Below are positions 49,046 through 61,087 of a stretch of 64,000 bases of DNA, piece after piece. This stretch comes from Combretum micranthum (lineage: Eukaryota; Streptophyta; Magnoliopsida; Myrtales; Combretaceae): the NCBI GenBank assembly GCA_024138025.1, contig JAMXBD010000208.1, forward strand, positions 1-64,000, in the 5' to 3' direction. A program made the position numbers and the translations under genes. The notes under the pieces were generated by a model. The model was given only the letters and a program-made list of their open reading frames with translations, ran no database searches and had not been told where the DNA came from. Position 1 is the first letter of the stretch. Each line of letters starts with the position of its first letter.

Positions 49046-51034
49046 TGCTATATCACATAAGGAAGATATGATGTATATTTTCTTTGTATCACTCCTTGCA
49101 AGTTGTGATAGACAGCCAGGCCTGTATCACCTATACCACATGCGATATGACTCCGACCCACCACAGTTTAAATTTTTTCCCTTTCTTTTGCCCAATTTCC
49201 TTATGTAGCTCTACATTCACCTATTACACCTCATCTATACATCAAACTTGCATTGTTTCATCTTCTCATATCAATAACCAACCCTAATTCATCTAATTGC
49301 CAGCCAGCATTTCAACAATCACTCTATAGAACTAAATCATGCAAAGGAAACAGATGTATCACTTGGTCCTTCTTCATCAATCCTCGTAGTGTGAGGTTCC
49401 ATCTACAAAATAGATTGTAGTTGTATTAGAAATTATTACATTATATATTTAATTATATAAATGAACCAATATTATGTTTGTTATACCTGTGTTACTCCCT
49501 CTCCTATATCTAATGATACTAGACGATCTAGTTTATAGGAGCAGGTGGGGTAACATGCTTAACTCACATGCTTAGCTCCGTATTCTCTTGGTGGGTGTCT
49601 AAGAGATTATCAAATCAAATGATGAACCTTCTAAATAAGCTAAAGTCATACAACAGGATGGAGCATAAGTAGTAGTCGATGTATCTAGATGTGGAGGTTG
49701 AATCGAATCAGAATGACTAGGATGATGAGGAGAAGTGCCCAGATCAGGCTCTGCAGGTGGATGTATAGAAAAGTCTGGAGCATCACCTACAAGTGGATGC
49801 GGATGTGGATGTGGAACTAGATCAACATGTTGAGGTATATCCACATCATCATCCATTAGTTGGTCATGATCTCATGCACGTCCTTGTCTAAGTCTTCGTC
49901 CTCTCCCCCTCCCCCTCCTTATCCCTCTTCTTGCCCCCTTTCCCTTATATAACCTCCTGATTTTGCTCTTGCTGATCCGGATATAACAATCTAACTCCTT
50001 CATATCCCAATAATCTATTGATCCCCAAATCTATTAGAGCATGCATCTCCTCTATATATGTGAATCCCCAAATCCTAGAAAATGTGTCGTCCTACACATT
50101 TATATGCAAGAACAATATGTTATAATGAAATATCAATATTTAACCATTGATTTTAGATACGAAACTTACTAATGCAACCAATAATGCTCCGGAGCTACTA
50201 ACATATCTCCGGATGATCCTATGATACTAATCATAATAGTCAACAAAGACCACGAATGTCAGTGTATCATCATGCTGCAACTGTACCAGTCTCTGTCATT
50301 TGTCATCCCACTAGGTGATAAACCTAGCATGTTTTATCACCCAGTCTCCCCTGATTAGCCTTTAAAATTCGTACCGTATATATTGTCAGGATCCATCTCA
50401 CAATCCTGTGGGATACCCTGAATCCCATCAAACTGTCTCATAACTCTGTTTGGTAGGTGCATCTTAACAATGTGGAAGCAAATCAGGGGTACTCTGGCTA
50501 GCCATATATCACTCCTCGCTCTATAGATATCTAACAAAGACTGCATCATCTTGGAGTGTAGGGTATCCAACATATCTGTGTAAAGATATAAACCCATCTT
50601 AGTATATGAAAACTATATTATAAATAACTTTTAGAAACTTAAATATTAGTATTATGGCATACTTCTGAAGGGGTATGAGATCAAGCTCCTCGTGATAACA
50701 ATGTAATACATGTGTAGAAGTTTGTTTGACATCAAAGACGTCATCCCATCTGAATGCAAGAGGTCATCCCTAATCCAGTATAAGCGTGAGGGTCCTATGA
50801 GGGAATCTATTTCATGCCCATATTTGTAATAGGTACCAATCAGGCAACTCTACACAAATATCTATATAAAAAGCTAAGCAAGCTTATCCCTACTGTCCAA
50901 CCTGCTTGGAAATCCTCTAAGAGTGGTTGAAGCATCAAATATACTAGGCTGGATGACATATCAAGAAATAAGATCCCACCCATCAATAACAGTATGCATG
51001 CCCTTTCATGTCGCTAAATGGAAATCTCACTTGT

Positions 51035-53813
51035 TGTGAGGACTCAGATTTGCTACTTAATTAAAACATGCAAATCCAGTTCCCAGCCACATAAACATTC
51101 AGAAGTTATATGTAAGGCTGTCTATAAAGAGAAAGTTTATAGAATTGCTTGCCTAAACTTGTTATAAGAACCATTTGATATCATCTCATAAAAAGAAATT
51201 CATATATCATATTACAAACTTTCTTACCACTTGATAAACAATACAAAAGGAATATTACTTAAATATATACAAACATAAGAGCTTCTAAAATTAAAATCTA
51301 GGTCATACTAAAAATGAAATACATATAAGTTAACAAAACATCTAACAATTATTACATTAGTAAAAAAAAAAATACATATTCCTCCTAATCTATTACAAAA
51401 TATTTCCTTTCAAAAAGGTTAGGGTTCCTAGTCATCCAATTCATTTAAAAAGTCTTCAAAATCAGTTTCATATCCCATTTGAGAATAGAACTCATCATCA
51501 TCGCACCTGAAATAGAAGACTATGAGCCAAAGGCTCAGTACACAAGTAACAAAAGCAAATACGTAGTGACCAGCACTCTTAGACTAAATGTAATGCATCA
51601 ACTATCTATTTATTATCTATTAATTAAGTTTATAAATCAACAAAGGAGTATTTAAACTTCGGATACAAGCCACGGGTTATCTGGGGGTCTTGAGTAATGA
51701 CACAATGCTCAGGGGGTTGATATAGGCAGCCCGAATACCTATATTACCTAGATGATATAAACAATAAAGAGAAAAGTAATTTCATCTAGGGTTAATAGCC
51801 GTTACTCAACTTTACTTAACTTAATCCATAATATACTTAGTTTAACCTGTCCCATAAACGTGAACTAAATCATATTATTTATTCTTAAGAACTAGCAAAT
51901 GTTACACCAATACTATTCCCCTATCAATTACCTACCGAGCCACTTATAAAAATCATAGCACCATGATAGGAGTGGCCTAAGCACTTAAACTACCATGTCT
52001 GCTTGGATAATGTTGCCGCTTCCTGGACCAGATTCAACGGCATAAAGCACAATCAATACAAGCATTTATTAATCCGTTTCAATTAAGATTAATTTAGACA
52101 TGCCTATCCTAGGCAAACAAAAACCAAGTTACTATGTACCTGAAGTATCTCTCAATGGATTAGTTGACGCACTTAACAAAGGATGTGAATCTATTCATTC
52201 CATATCAACCATCACTAACTCTAAATTGAATATTAATCACAAGTATTTGCTAAGTACTAACATTCATCAAATCCAAATATAACATATAAAGCATAACTTA
52301 ACATTCATACATACAATAGATTTATACAAGCTTTTTAATGAGTCATAAAACTAAACAAATAAATATAAAGAACTAAAATCACAACAAATAGATTTAATAA
52401 AGAATTTTTTTTATGGTACAACGGCTCAATACCGGCGGCGTTAAAGTCAACGCAGACAGTGTAGGAGGAAGGCCAGCAGTGTTCAACATAGGCCAAAACT
52501 TACACAAAGATTAGAAAGTGATACACCCTTGTATATAGGCTGTATCAAAGGCCTTATCAAATGAAACACCCTTACATACTGGTTGTTTCCAAGGCTGTAT
52601 CAACTCAGGGAAAAACACTCTATGACTCCAGAAAATGAAACACCCTTGGATACGGGCCCTATCCAAAGCTGTTTCAACCCAAGGGAAATGCATTTCAAAA
52701 TCAGTGGGTGATACACCCTTGTATACAAGTCGTATTAATGGGTGTATGGCTCATACACCCTTCCAAACAGGCTATATAGCAGGGTGTATGAAAATTTTTT
52801 ACTCTTCCCTATTTCAAACTCGATTTTTCTCCACTTTTCTCATATCCTATTATACCCTAAGCTCAATATAAACATCATTCATCATGTCTCATGCAATTAT
52901 CAACACAAAACAAGTGCAAAATCCACTTCAACAACACCAAATAACTCTCAAACATCATTCAACACCAATCAAACTTTTCATCTCACATTCACCCACTCAA
53001 GCATTCACAAAACAACTTCAATACTCACCCAACTCTAATACTTCAACTCAAAACACATTAGAGCTTACAACAATCTATTTACTACAACTTCAAGTATCCA
53101 AAAGCTTTCTCAACAACAACTCAACATAACAAGATTACTTATAGTCTATCATGAACTAACTTTTGATAGAAATTTCTTGGAATAAAGAGGTAATAATCAT
53201 CGTAAAAAGACATGTAAGCTTACCTTAACTTGTAGATGATGAGTGGAAGTGAATTCTTGGTGAATTGAGCAAGAAGCTTGATAAAAAAGGTTGGGAAAAT
53301 AGGCTTGAAATTTCCCACGAATTTTAAGTCTGTTTTGGGTTTGTTTTTGGTCTATTTTGGATGTCTTTTTTGTTTTTGTCTAAATAAAATTTGATATTTA
53401 TCCCTTATTTGTTGACTTTAATGGTAGATTTTAAAGATTAAAAAAAAGAGAGTGCTTTGGGCTTTTTGGCTTGGTTTTGGGCTTTGTTTTAAACCAAAAT
53501 TCTACTATGTTTAGTATTTGGATTTGGGTTGGGTTTGTTCTTGAAACTTAAGTTCAACATGAGTTGAAATAACAATATATACTAATATCAACCACACTAA
53601 CACACTATACTTATTTTTAACACATATAACTTATCAACCATATTTATATATAATAAAGGTAATTCTAACAATATCAATCACACAAATCACATTCACACAT
53701 ATTCACACACAAATCATAGAATACACCACTAATATTTAACAAAATTCATGATTTGATTAAATCAACAAATATATATATTAAATTTAATTATGCATGTGAG
53801 TTAAGCTATTTCA
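51035..53813 (-). mobile_element. Solo LTR (family A) inside the PMD gene
   Basis: It starts TGTGAGGACTC (family TGTAAGGACCC) and ends …AAGCTATTTCA. The flanking pentamers CTTGT and CCTAT agree at 3 of 5 and differ only by transitions, so the duplication is aged or absent. The PMD reading resumes on both sides. It holds ATCAT-agcacc-ATGAT (51952-51967) at the place of the ATTGCATCAT palindromes and a hairpin island at 52505-52795. Confidence 0.75.
52505..52795. repeat. Hairpin island: TGATACA/TGTATCA and CATACACCC/GGGTGTATG
   Basis: TGATACA (52519) pairs with TGTATCA (52541); TGAAACA near 52636 pairs with TGTTTCA near 52670; CATACACCC (52751-52759) pairs with GGGTGTATG (52781-52789). The word ACACCCTT recurs five times. 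Confidence 0.8.
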
Positions 53814-54519
53814 CCTATCTTCTCTAGTAGACCCTATAATAATATCTCCCTTAACCAAGTCATCCTCAACCTCTGACCACTTAGTAACTTACTATCTGGT
53901 CTAACTCCTAATAAGCGCTCACACAAATCATATCAACCATGTGTTGTAATCCTCATCAATACCTACCCATCGACGGGCAATCCAAACTATACAGCAACAT
54001 CTTGTAATGTCAACCCAACCTCTTCATGTTGCATATAAAAGTTATGGGTCTTCTATCTCCACCTCTCTATTAGTGCAGTGATCACAGCCCAATCTACCTA
54101 TATAAATGGTAGATGAGCTACACCAGAAAATCCATCTTGATCAAGATAGGGGTCTATACGAGCATCGTATGCAGTTCTCATCTCCTTTGGATTCATCAAT
54201 GATACCTCATCTCATTTGCATATCACTAGTCTGTGCTCCTATAAAAATTAAATAAATCATAAATAAATTGATAAGATGAATAAATCAATTCTATACATAT
54301 TTTAGTCCAGATTTATACCTCTCCATCTCATACAATTAGTGATCTATGTGTTTGCTGCTGTGTCAATAATGATCTATCGACTGTCGTAGATCCATCTGTT
54401 TAAAGTAAAGTTTTGTTAGTTTTCCTAACAAAATTTTTTTAATGTATAGTAATCAGTCATGCAATATAAACACATCATAACAAAAAAAAAAAAACATTGT
54501 AAATTTTCTATTCTTAGTT

Positions 54520-57112
54520 TGTTGCCTAATTGTTTGGACAAGTTTTATATTGTGGCCTTTTTTCCGTCATTTTCCTAAGTATTCTTCGTAGGTTTCTCCT
54601 TTAGTTCCATTTAATTGTGGAATATCCTTGTTTTTAGTCTTCTTTTTTCTCTAGCATTTTCATAGTGTGGATGTATACATGGCATCTCTTCTCCATCTAT
54701 CCATGTCCGCTTATCTCCTAGAGGTTGAAAAGTGCTACCATAGCAGACTAGCTAATTCTCTCAATGAAACCATCATTCAATTTTTTGCATGTGATCCATT
54801 TTCACATGTGCCATGGCTATAAAGGCATTAGAGCATGGTATTTTAAATGCTTGCCACTTATTATAGCTATGTGTTATTGATAATATTAACCATATAATAA
54901 TGGCCACCCTTTTCACTATGATCTATAAAATAGGTTCCTATTTATACCTCAAAAATGCCAGTTGTTTTGCTAAATGTAATCACCTTATGTCGAGTAGCTA
55001 TTCTTCTCCATTTTTCTATCTTAGTTCTAACCCATTTAAGGTAAGTTTTTCCTTTTTTTTTATAGTCTTTTGTGCTTCATTGTGCCTTTTATCAAGATAG
55101 CCAACATAATTGTGAGAAATTTTCAAAATTAAGGCTAATACATGCAATGATCTTGTACCTTTCAAAACTGCATTGTAGCTTTCACTGAGATTTATTGTCA
55201 TTTGACCAAAACTGAAATTCCCATTTTATGCCCTTGTCCACTACTCAAGTGGTAGGGCTTTAAAGTAGTTTAGAGCAGTTTTGTGTCCCTTCCTTATCTC
55301 CCCCATATAGAATTCATATTTTTTTCTTGTGTCTGAAATCCCGCTGTTGTTACTAACTTCTTTAAATAGTAATTTTTGTATTTTACATTGAAATTGCTAG
55401 CAACATGTCTTATGCACAGCCTCTATTGTAGAAAGGGGAGCTTCCATCCAACATTCTTATCCTTGAATGCTTTTATTATACCAGTGTGTCAATTTGATAT
55501 TAGACACATGTGCGATCATCACTACGTGATCCTTTATGGCATCATTTTAGCTTTTTTAGAAACCATAACCATGTATTACCTGATTCCTTATCCACCAATG
55601 CAATGCCAACGGAATGATATGATTCGCTCCATCTGCACAACATGCATTCAATAAATTGTGTGGATATTTGCCATACAAAAATGTCCCATCAATAGTAACA
55701 ACGACCCTGCAATGTTTGAAGGCTTCTATGCAAGGCCTAAATGCCCATAACAATCTACCAAATATCACATCATTATCACTTTTGGTTGATTGTGCTTCCC
55801 ATGCTATACATGTATGTGTTCTTTTAATAGTAGCCACCAGTTTTGGCAATTCATCATATGATTCATCCCAATCTCCATACATTTTTTCAAATGCTATCTT
55901 TTTTGCCCCCTAATTTTTCCTTATCGATATTACATACTCATACGAGTCTTCAATTTGCTATCTAAGGGTTGAGATTTTAACATAAGGGTTGTTTTTCACT
56001 TGACCCAAGAAACATTGGCTCATGAATGTCTAGTCAACCTGTAGATGATCCTATCTAAAGCTCCTGTTTGTGCATGTGTGTGGACCATTAGCAATTGTAA
56101 CTACAAAGTCGACACCCCACTGTTTTTGACATCCACAAAGTCACCATTTACAATAACTAGTCATCTTTGCTTCACAAACAACATTCCATATCTTCTTGTT
56201 TGATTTTGTCAGCATGAAGTTATAGTGATTCTTTATGTGCCATATTTTCACCACATATACCAAATCAAATTTAATTTTAAATCTTAATTCATTCTTAAAT
56301 TCATTACCTAAGCATAGGTCTTCAGATTTAAGGAATTCTTCCTCATAGGGTGCATAACCATCACCAACACCCATATTACTAAGGAATGGAATGGTCTTGG
56401 AATAAACTTTCACTAGTTTGTTGGTTTGCTTGAGCACTTTCTACAATAATGTTTTCCTAAAGATGTTCATTTTCTTTAGACTCATTTTCATCACTAAATG
56501 TGTCGATCTCAATAACATCTCGTTCTCCTCATCTTGATTCTCCTCAAATGTTATTTCATATTCTAAATCAGTATCTTCTAAGGCCTCCTTCATCTCTTCT
56601 TTAATCTCATTTGCAATGTAAACATTTGCTTCAACTTTTGACGTTAAACCGTTGCTTTGTTCTATATTTGTTTGAACATTTATAGACACTTGTGTTACTA
56701 GTCTTTTTGGTACAACTGTTTGATCCCGATATTGTGCTTCATAAGCATGGTTGAGATATTTTTTACTTCAACATACAGTTGTTGAAGGCATGTCATACCA
56801 AATGCCTTTGCAATATCAAAAGAGCTTCCACATCCACATCCACTTCAGTATTAATATATTTCAACATCACTTCTTTGTAAGTTGGAGTATAAATCAATAC
56901 CTGCTTGTGATACACTTCAATTTTCATCCCTAAAGATCAATTTCCAACACTTCACATACCATGTTTAAGAGCCCTCCATAATTAGTGCTCATCCTTACTT
57001 TTATATTCTTTAGTGGTCCCTTATCATAACATGTTTCATCTTGACCATGCAATATATTCCTGTTAGCAAAAAGAGAAATTCGTTCATTTAGACAAACAAT
57101 AGCATATAACAT
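54520..57112 (-). pseudogene. MuDR/MULE transposase, many stops
   Basis: Pieces in the family order: N-terminal part with YDKGPLKNIKVRMSTNYGGLLNMVC (about 57040-56960), acidic linker, the MuDR domain (FKNELRFKIKFDLVYVVKIWHIK…CHT-like PHTCTNRSFR), HLQVD…SQCFLGQVKNNPYVKISTLR, YGDWDESYDELPKL, then the catalytic core LLWAFRPCIEAFKHCRVVVTIDGTFLYGKY (first Asp in TIDG), GQMTINLSESYNAVLKGTRSLHVLALI (55201-55120) and, at the end, KRRLKTRIF and a degraded GHNxxTCP zinc knuckle near 54530. The enzyme would cut and join the element's ends; here it is interrupted by many stops, several at conserved Gln positions. No intact frame is longer than 110 residues. Confidence 0.82.
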
Positions 57113-58329
57113 AAATCGGTCATGTTAGTTGTGTAATGTTAGATAATCAAAGTGCATATCAGATATGCATGATTATTTCATTATTTTTGTAATTTCCATT
57201 TCTTTCCATTCTCCCCATTTTTATTCACAACCATTCCATTCAATTCCTAACTCCTATCAAATAATAATCTTAATAAAGCCCCATGATATCTAGAGCAAAA
57301 CCAATTGAATGCACATGCTCACACACTTTATACCATATAAGTTTTCGAACCATAATCAGCTTATATGGCAATAATATATAATAAGAAAAGGGATCATGTT
57401 GTAGCTTTCTTCTCTTTCAATGCTCATCAAATAATAAGAAGCATAAATCGTTATATCTTAAAAACATAAGGCTCAAGAAGTGGCAAGTCTATGTTATAGG
57501 AAATTCATTTCGGGGAATGTTATAGAGAGAACCCAATGAGCTCTTGCTATAGTTCAATTAAAGAAAGAACTCTATGATCTCTATTTAGAGCTTAATTATA
57601 GAAAAAACTTTAAACTGTATAATATGAGATTTTCTAAAAATAGTACTTGCATTGTCAAAAATAACTACAAATTCCCTAATCTATCTCCTTCTACATGCAC
57701 AGCAAACCACCATCCAACATCTCAGGTAATTTGTCTAACCCATATTGATGGGTATAAATGTATAACAAAAGACAAATTATAGCACATACATCAATACTAC
57801 ACAAACATACATACATATAAGCACTATACAAACACAAAATATCAATTTTGATTCAAAAAATAACAACATTCAAATACTTTTGGAACCTAGTAATAATGTG
57901 GTACCAACGTTAATTACACCAAAACACGGCAAGTGTCAAATTCAAAAAAGCATTACAAAACATCAACAAGCAAGTAAAATTTACCCAATGATCACATATA
58001 CAACAAGCACAAACACTAGAAAACATCAATTAAGTAGAAATATGACATATTAATTGAAGAATTGAACGGAAATTTCATTGGGTAATTTTGTCGGACATTT
58101 TGTGTATGTTGGCATTTAGTTTGAAATTTAGGACAAAAAGACATGTATAACCTCGATTGTTAAATACCTTATGATCATAGAAGACACTGACTTCAATTTG
58201 CAAGAAAGAAATCAACAAAGTTCCTCAAATCCTAGTTCATCACTAATAACGAATTCAAGTGTTTTTAGTGTTCAAATGTGTCAATTACTTAAGTTTGATC
58301 GCACGAATGAGGAGAAGATTCAAGTTTTA
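57113..58329. other. 5' non-coding region of the Mutator-like element
   Basis: No gene. It lies between the transposase start and the subterminal repeats, and probably includes the promoter of the minus-strand transposase. Confidence 0.4.
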
Positions 58330-59026
58330 CTATAAGGCATACATGTATCGCATAACCTACTATTGATACAAATAAATGATACGGTACGTTTTTAAGTAAA
58401 TTACACTGTATTACCTACTCTATATGCAATACAAGAGTGTATTGCATATAACACGAGCAATACAAATTACAAATTGCTAATATGCTATGTTTCATTTAAA
58501 GAAGCTTGTATTACTCCTTCCATATGCGATACATAGACCGGTATGCTCTGTTTCATCAAAACATCACATATCGCTTTGCCCATATAAGATACAAGGTTGC
58601 ATCGCCTAACTTATATGTGATCCAAAGTTATTATAAATTTCAAACATTAAATTCAAGTATATCACCTACTCGACCTGTGATATAGATGTATCGCTCCATA
58701 GTTATGCAATAATGACACTATTACAAATTTGACTTACTACCGTTGTTATATCACACATTTAAGTTGCAATACATGTATAAATTTTGGTATCTCTTTCCTG
58801 AGATACAAAGCTATTATAAATATCGAACATTAAATTCAAGTATGCCTCCTACTCGACATGCGACATAGATGTACCGCCTAGCGAAAATATGATACTAATG
58901 TATCGCTCCTTAGTTATAAGATACTGGCCTTATTACAATTTTGAGTGACTATTGTTGCTATATCGCACATTTAGGTTGTGATACATGTACAAATCTTGGT
59001 ATCTCTTTCCTAAGATGCAACATAAG
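58330..59026. repeat. Subterminal hairpins and a 184-bp tandem duplication
   Basis: TATATGCAATACA (58421-58433) and TGTATTGCATATA (58438-58450) form a 13-bp exact stem with a 4-base loop. Words such as TGTATCGC and GATACA recur. About 58617-58800 is duplicated at about 58800-59010, sharing 'aacattaaattcaagtat', 'tagatgta(t/c)cgc' and 'ggtatctctttcct'. It may be a transposase-binding zone. Confidence 0.75.
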
Positions 59027-59079
59027 ATGGTAATTTGATAATTATTTTTGTGCAATTTGTATTTGTGTAATTTTTTTAT
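59027..59079 (-). repeat. Right inverted end of the Mutator-like element
   Basis: Complement of the left end at 48993-49045, about 45 of 51 positions. Confidence 0.75.
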
Positions 59080-60823
59080 ACAGAGGTAGACACGTGTTTC
59101 ACCTTAATACATTTTATTAAAATGGTGTCTTCATAATGTGATTTTAGAGTGTTCTATTAAAATTGTCTTGAAAACGTGTTTTTAATATAAAATGAAATTA
59201 TGTCTTTGAGATACCATTTCAAGTGCTTTATTAATTTTTTTTCCAAGTAACCTTTTTTTAATTTTCTTATAAAAAATATTATTAATATCCTTTACTTCAA
59301 ACAATGGTAGTAATTGATATAAGAAAAAACTAACAAAGTAAAGAACAAAGTAATGTGGCTACTAAAGCCACTTTGTGGCCACCTAAGCTAATGGGTGGCT
59401 CACAAGGATCATTTTATCTTTGAGGGTTGCATTCCAACTTCAACTCATTAAGTTTTTAATTGATATTTTCTTTCTTTCTTTTTTTAAGATTTTATGGCCC
59501 TAAAAACATTATTTAACCCTCTTAGGAGTGATAAATGGATGTTAATGATAATGTCGTTTGCACAACCTACCAATAATGGTGAGTCTTGAGTCATGGATTT
59601 TATGAATCGTTTTCTACACACTTAAGGCTTGAAGGTAGCTAACAATTTAGGACATAATTTGTGAACCTAAACATGATATGACGCGATTATAAAAGGATTT
59701 GAATAAGTGAAAATCAACACAACTAATAAACAGATCAAACCTGGAAACGATGATTTAAATGTGTCTGGGGTTTAAGTTTAGGACCCAAACATGTGTCCAA
59801 ACCCACGAACCCATTGAAATATATTATTAATGTTTTGTATTTATATTCTATTAAAATATATTATTATCATCCTTTAACTAACTTATAAAATCACAAAACA
59901 ATCCATATATGAAATAAATTATATATATAGGTATAATATATAAATTATATATATAACATAGATATAATGTATATAATATAGATCTTATCTAACAAATAAT
60001 ATAGAGATAATTTATACATCAATATATAGTTGATTTATTTTCTACATATATAACATATATATCATATGGTTTGTTGATCAAATATTTGTAATAATTTTAT
60101 GTATTGATATGACACATATATCATGTAGATTATAAATACATAATCTATATGTTATGCAAAGGCTATGCATATAACATATTATATAAATATATGTATTGAA
60201 ATAAAAATTGCATACAAAACATTTATAAAAAATAGGTAGATTGTATATAATATGTGAAACTTATATGGTGCATATCAAGTATGAATTATATATAATGTAT
60301 ATCGCTTAAATATGTATAACATAATATATATGTATGTATATATACTTATCAACACCTATATAATATCCATATGTTATAAATACATTATTTATATGTCATA
60401 TATGCATATATGTTATAATCATTTGTTATATGAAATGAATATGCTATATATAAATCATATAACATAATATATAAATATATATTGATATATAAATTATATG
60501 CCTCTGTGATTAAACTATATATTTTATATATAACATTTATAGTTTGTAGAAATTATATATATGACTTAAATAGTACAATAAACTAAAAATTATGTATAAT
60601 ATATATCACATAGATATATATTATAATCGTTATACATATGTATATCACATAACAAATATAATAGATATTTATAATGTATATGGTTATGTGTATAACATAT
60701 TTTTACAGATATAAGATCTACAAATTATAAACATATAATATATATTATAACTCATTTGTTATATAAAATGAATATATTACATGTGTGTGTTCGAAACATA
60801 ATATATAAATCATATATAACATA
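59080..60823. other. AT-rich flank, no gene
   Basis: From about 59880 it is dominated by TATA-type low complexity with recurring 'ataacata' and 'taatatata' words. 59590-59830 resembles degraded 'aaacccacgaaccc' repeat text typical of small plant transposons. Confidence 0.45.
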
Positions 60824-61087
60824 GGGTTAATGCCTCATTTGGTACTTGAACTTTGACCAAAAGAACAATTAGGTACTTAAACTTTTAATTTGTTCAATTT
60901 CATATCCTAAACACTACCTCACCCATCATTGTCTGACACGTGTCTTTTTTTTTCTAGAGACAATAAAACATAAGGTAGTATTTATGACACAAAAAGTTCA
61001 TTTGGGGTATGAAATTGAACAAATTAAAAGTTTAGGTACTTAATTGATCTTTTGGTAAAGTTTAGGTATCAAATAGGGCATTTACCC
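60824..61087. mobile_element. Mutator-type MITE, 264 bp, 9-bp target duplication
   Basis: The ends are GGGTTAATGCC…GGCATTTACCC, with inverted arms of about 80 bp ('ttaggtacttaa', 'ttttaatttgttcaatttcat' and complements). TATAACATA flanks it exactly at 60815-60823 and 61088-61096. A 9-bp duplication is the mark of Mutator-type transposition. It is non-coding. Confidence 0.9.

Larger units (their letters stand above)
49600..54196 (-). pseudogene. Plant mobile domain (PMD) protein, split by a solo LTR
   Basis: N-terminal part (54196-53814): MNPKEMR, RIDPYLDQDGFSGVAHLPF, VDWAVITALIERWR, KTHNFYMQHEEVGLTLQDVAV, FGLPVDG, the start of the PMD (aminotransferase-like) domain, with several in-frame stops. 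C-terminal part (51030-49600): LVYLMLQPLLEDF…LSFLYRYLCRVA, then after a probable intron YRARSDIWLARVPLICFHIVKMH, RVMRQFDGIQGIPQD, a WVIKHARFITWWDDKWQRL stretch, an Arg/Gly-rich run and a His/Pro-rich tail. PMD proteins such as Arabidopsis MAIN/MAIL1 act in silencing and meristem upkeep, and many family members sit in transposons. This copy is dead: stops plus the LTR at 51035-53813. Confidence 0.8.
48993..59079 (-). mobile_element. Mutator-like element with inverted ends, transposase and PMD gene
   Basis: The left end (about 48993-49045) and the complement of the right end (about 59079-59027) match at about 45 of 51 positions: AAAAAAATTACACAAAT then (A/C)CAAATTG(C/T)ACAAAAATAATTA. Between them, on the minus strand, lie a subterminal repeat zone, a decayed MuDR-type transposase (57112-54520) and a decayed PMD gene (54196-49600). 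PMD genes are known passengers of plant Mutator-like elements. The total is 10.1 kb, of which 2.8 kb is a solo LTR inserted in the PMD gene. A 9-bp target duplication could not be identified. The element can no longer move by itself because its transposase has many stops. Confidence 0.75.

Noticed and set aside
59880..60820. Possible matrix attachment region or replication origin
   Set aside because: Only AT-richness and simple words support it; no specific motif or structure can be shown from sequence alone.
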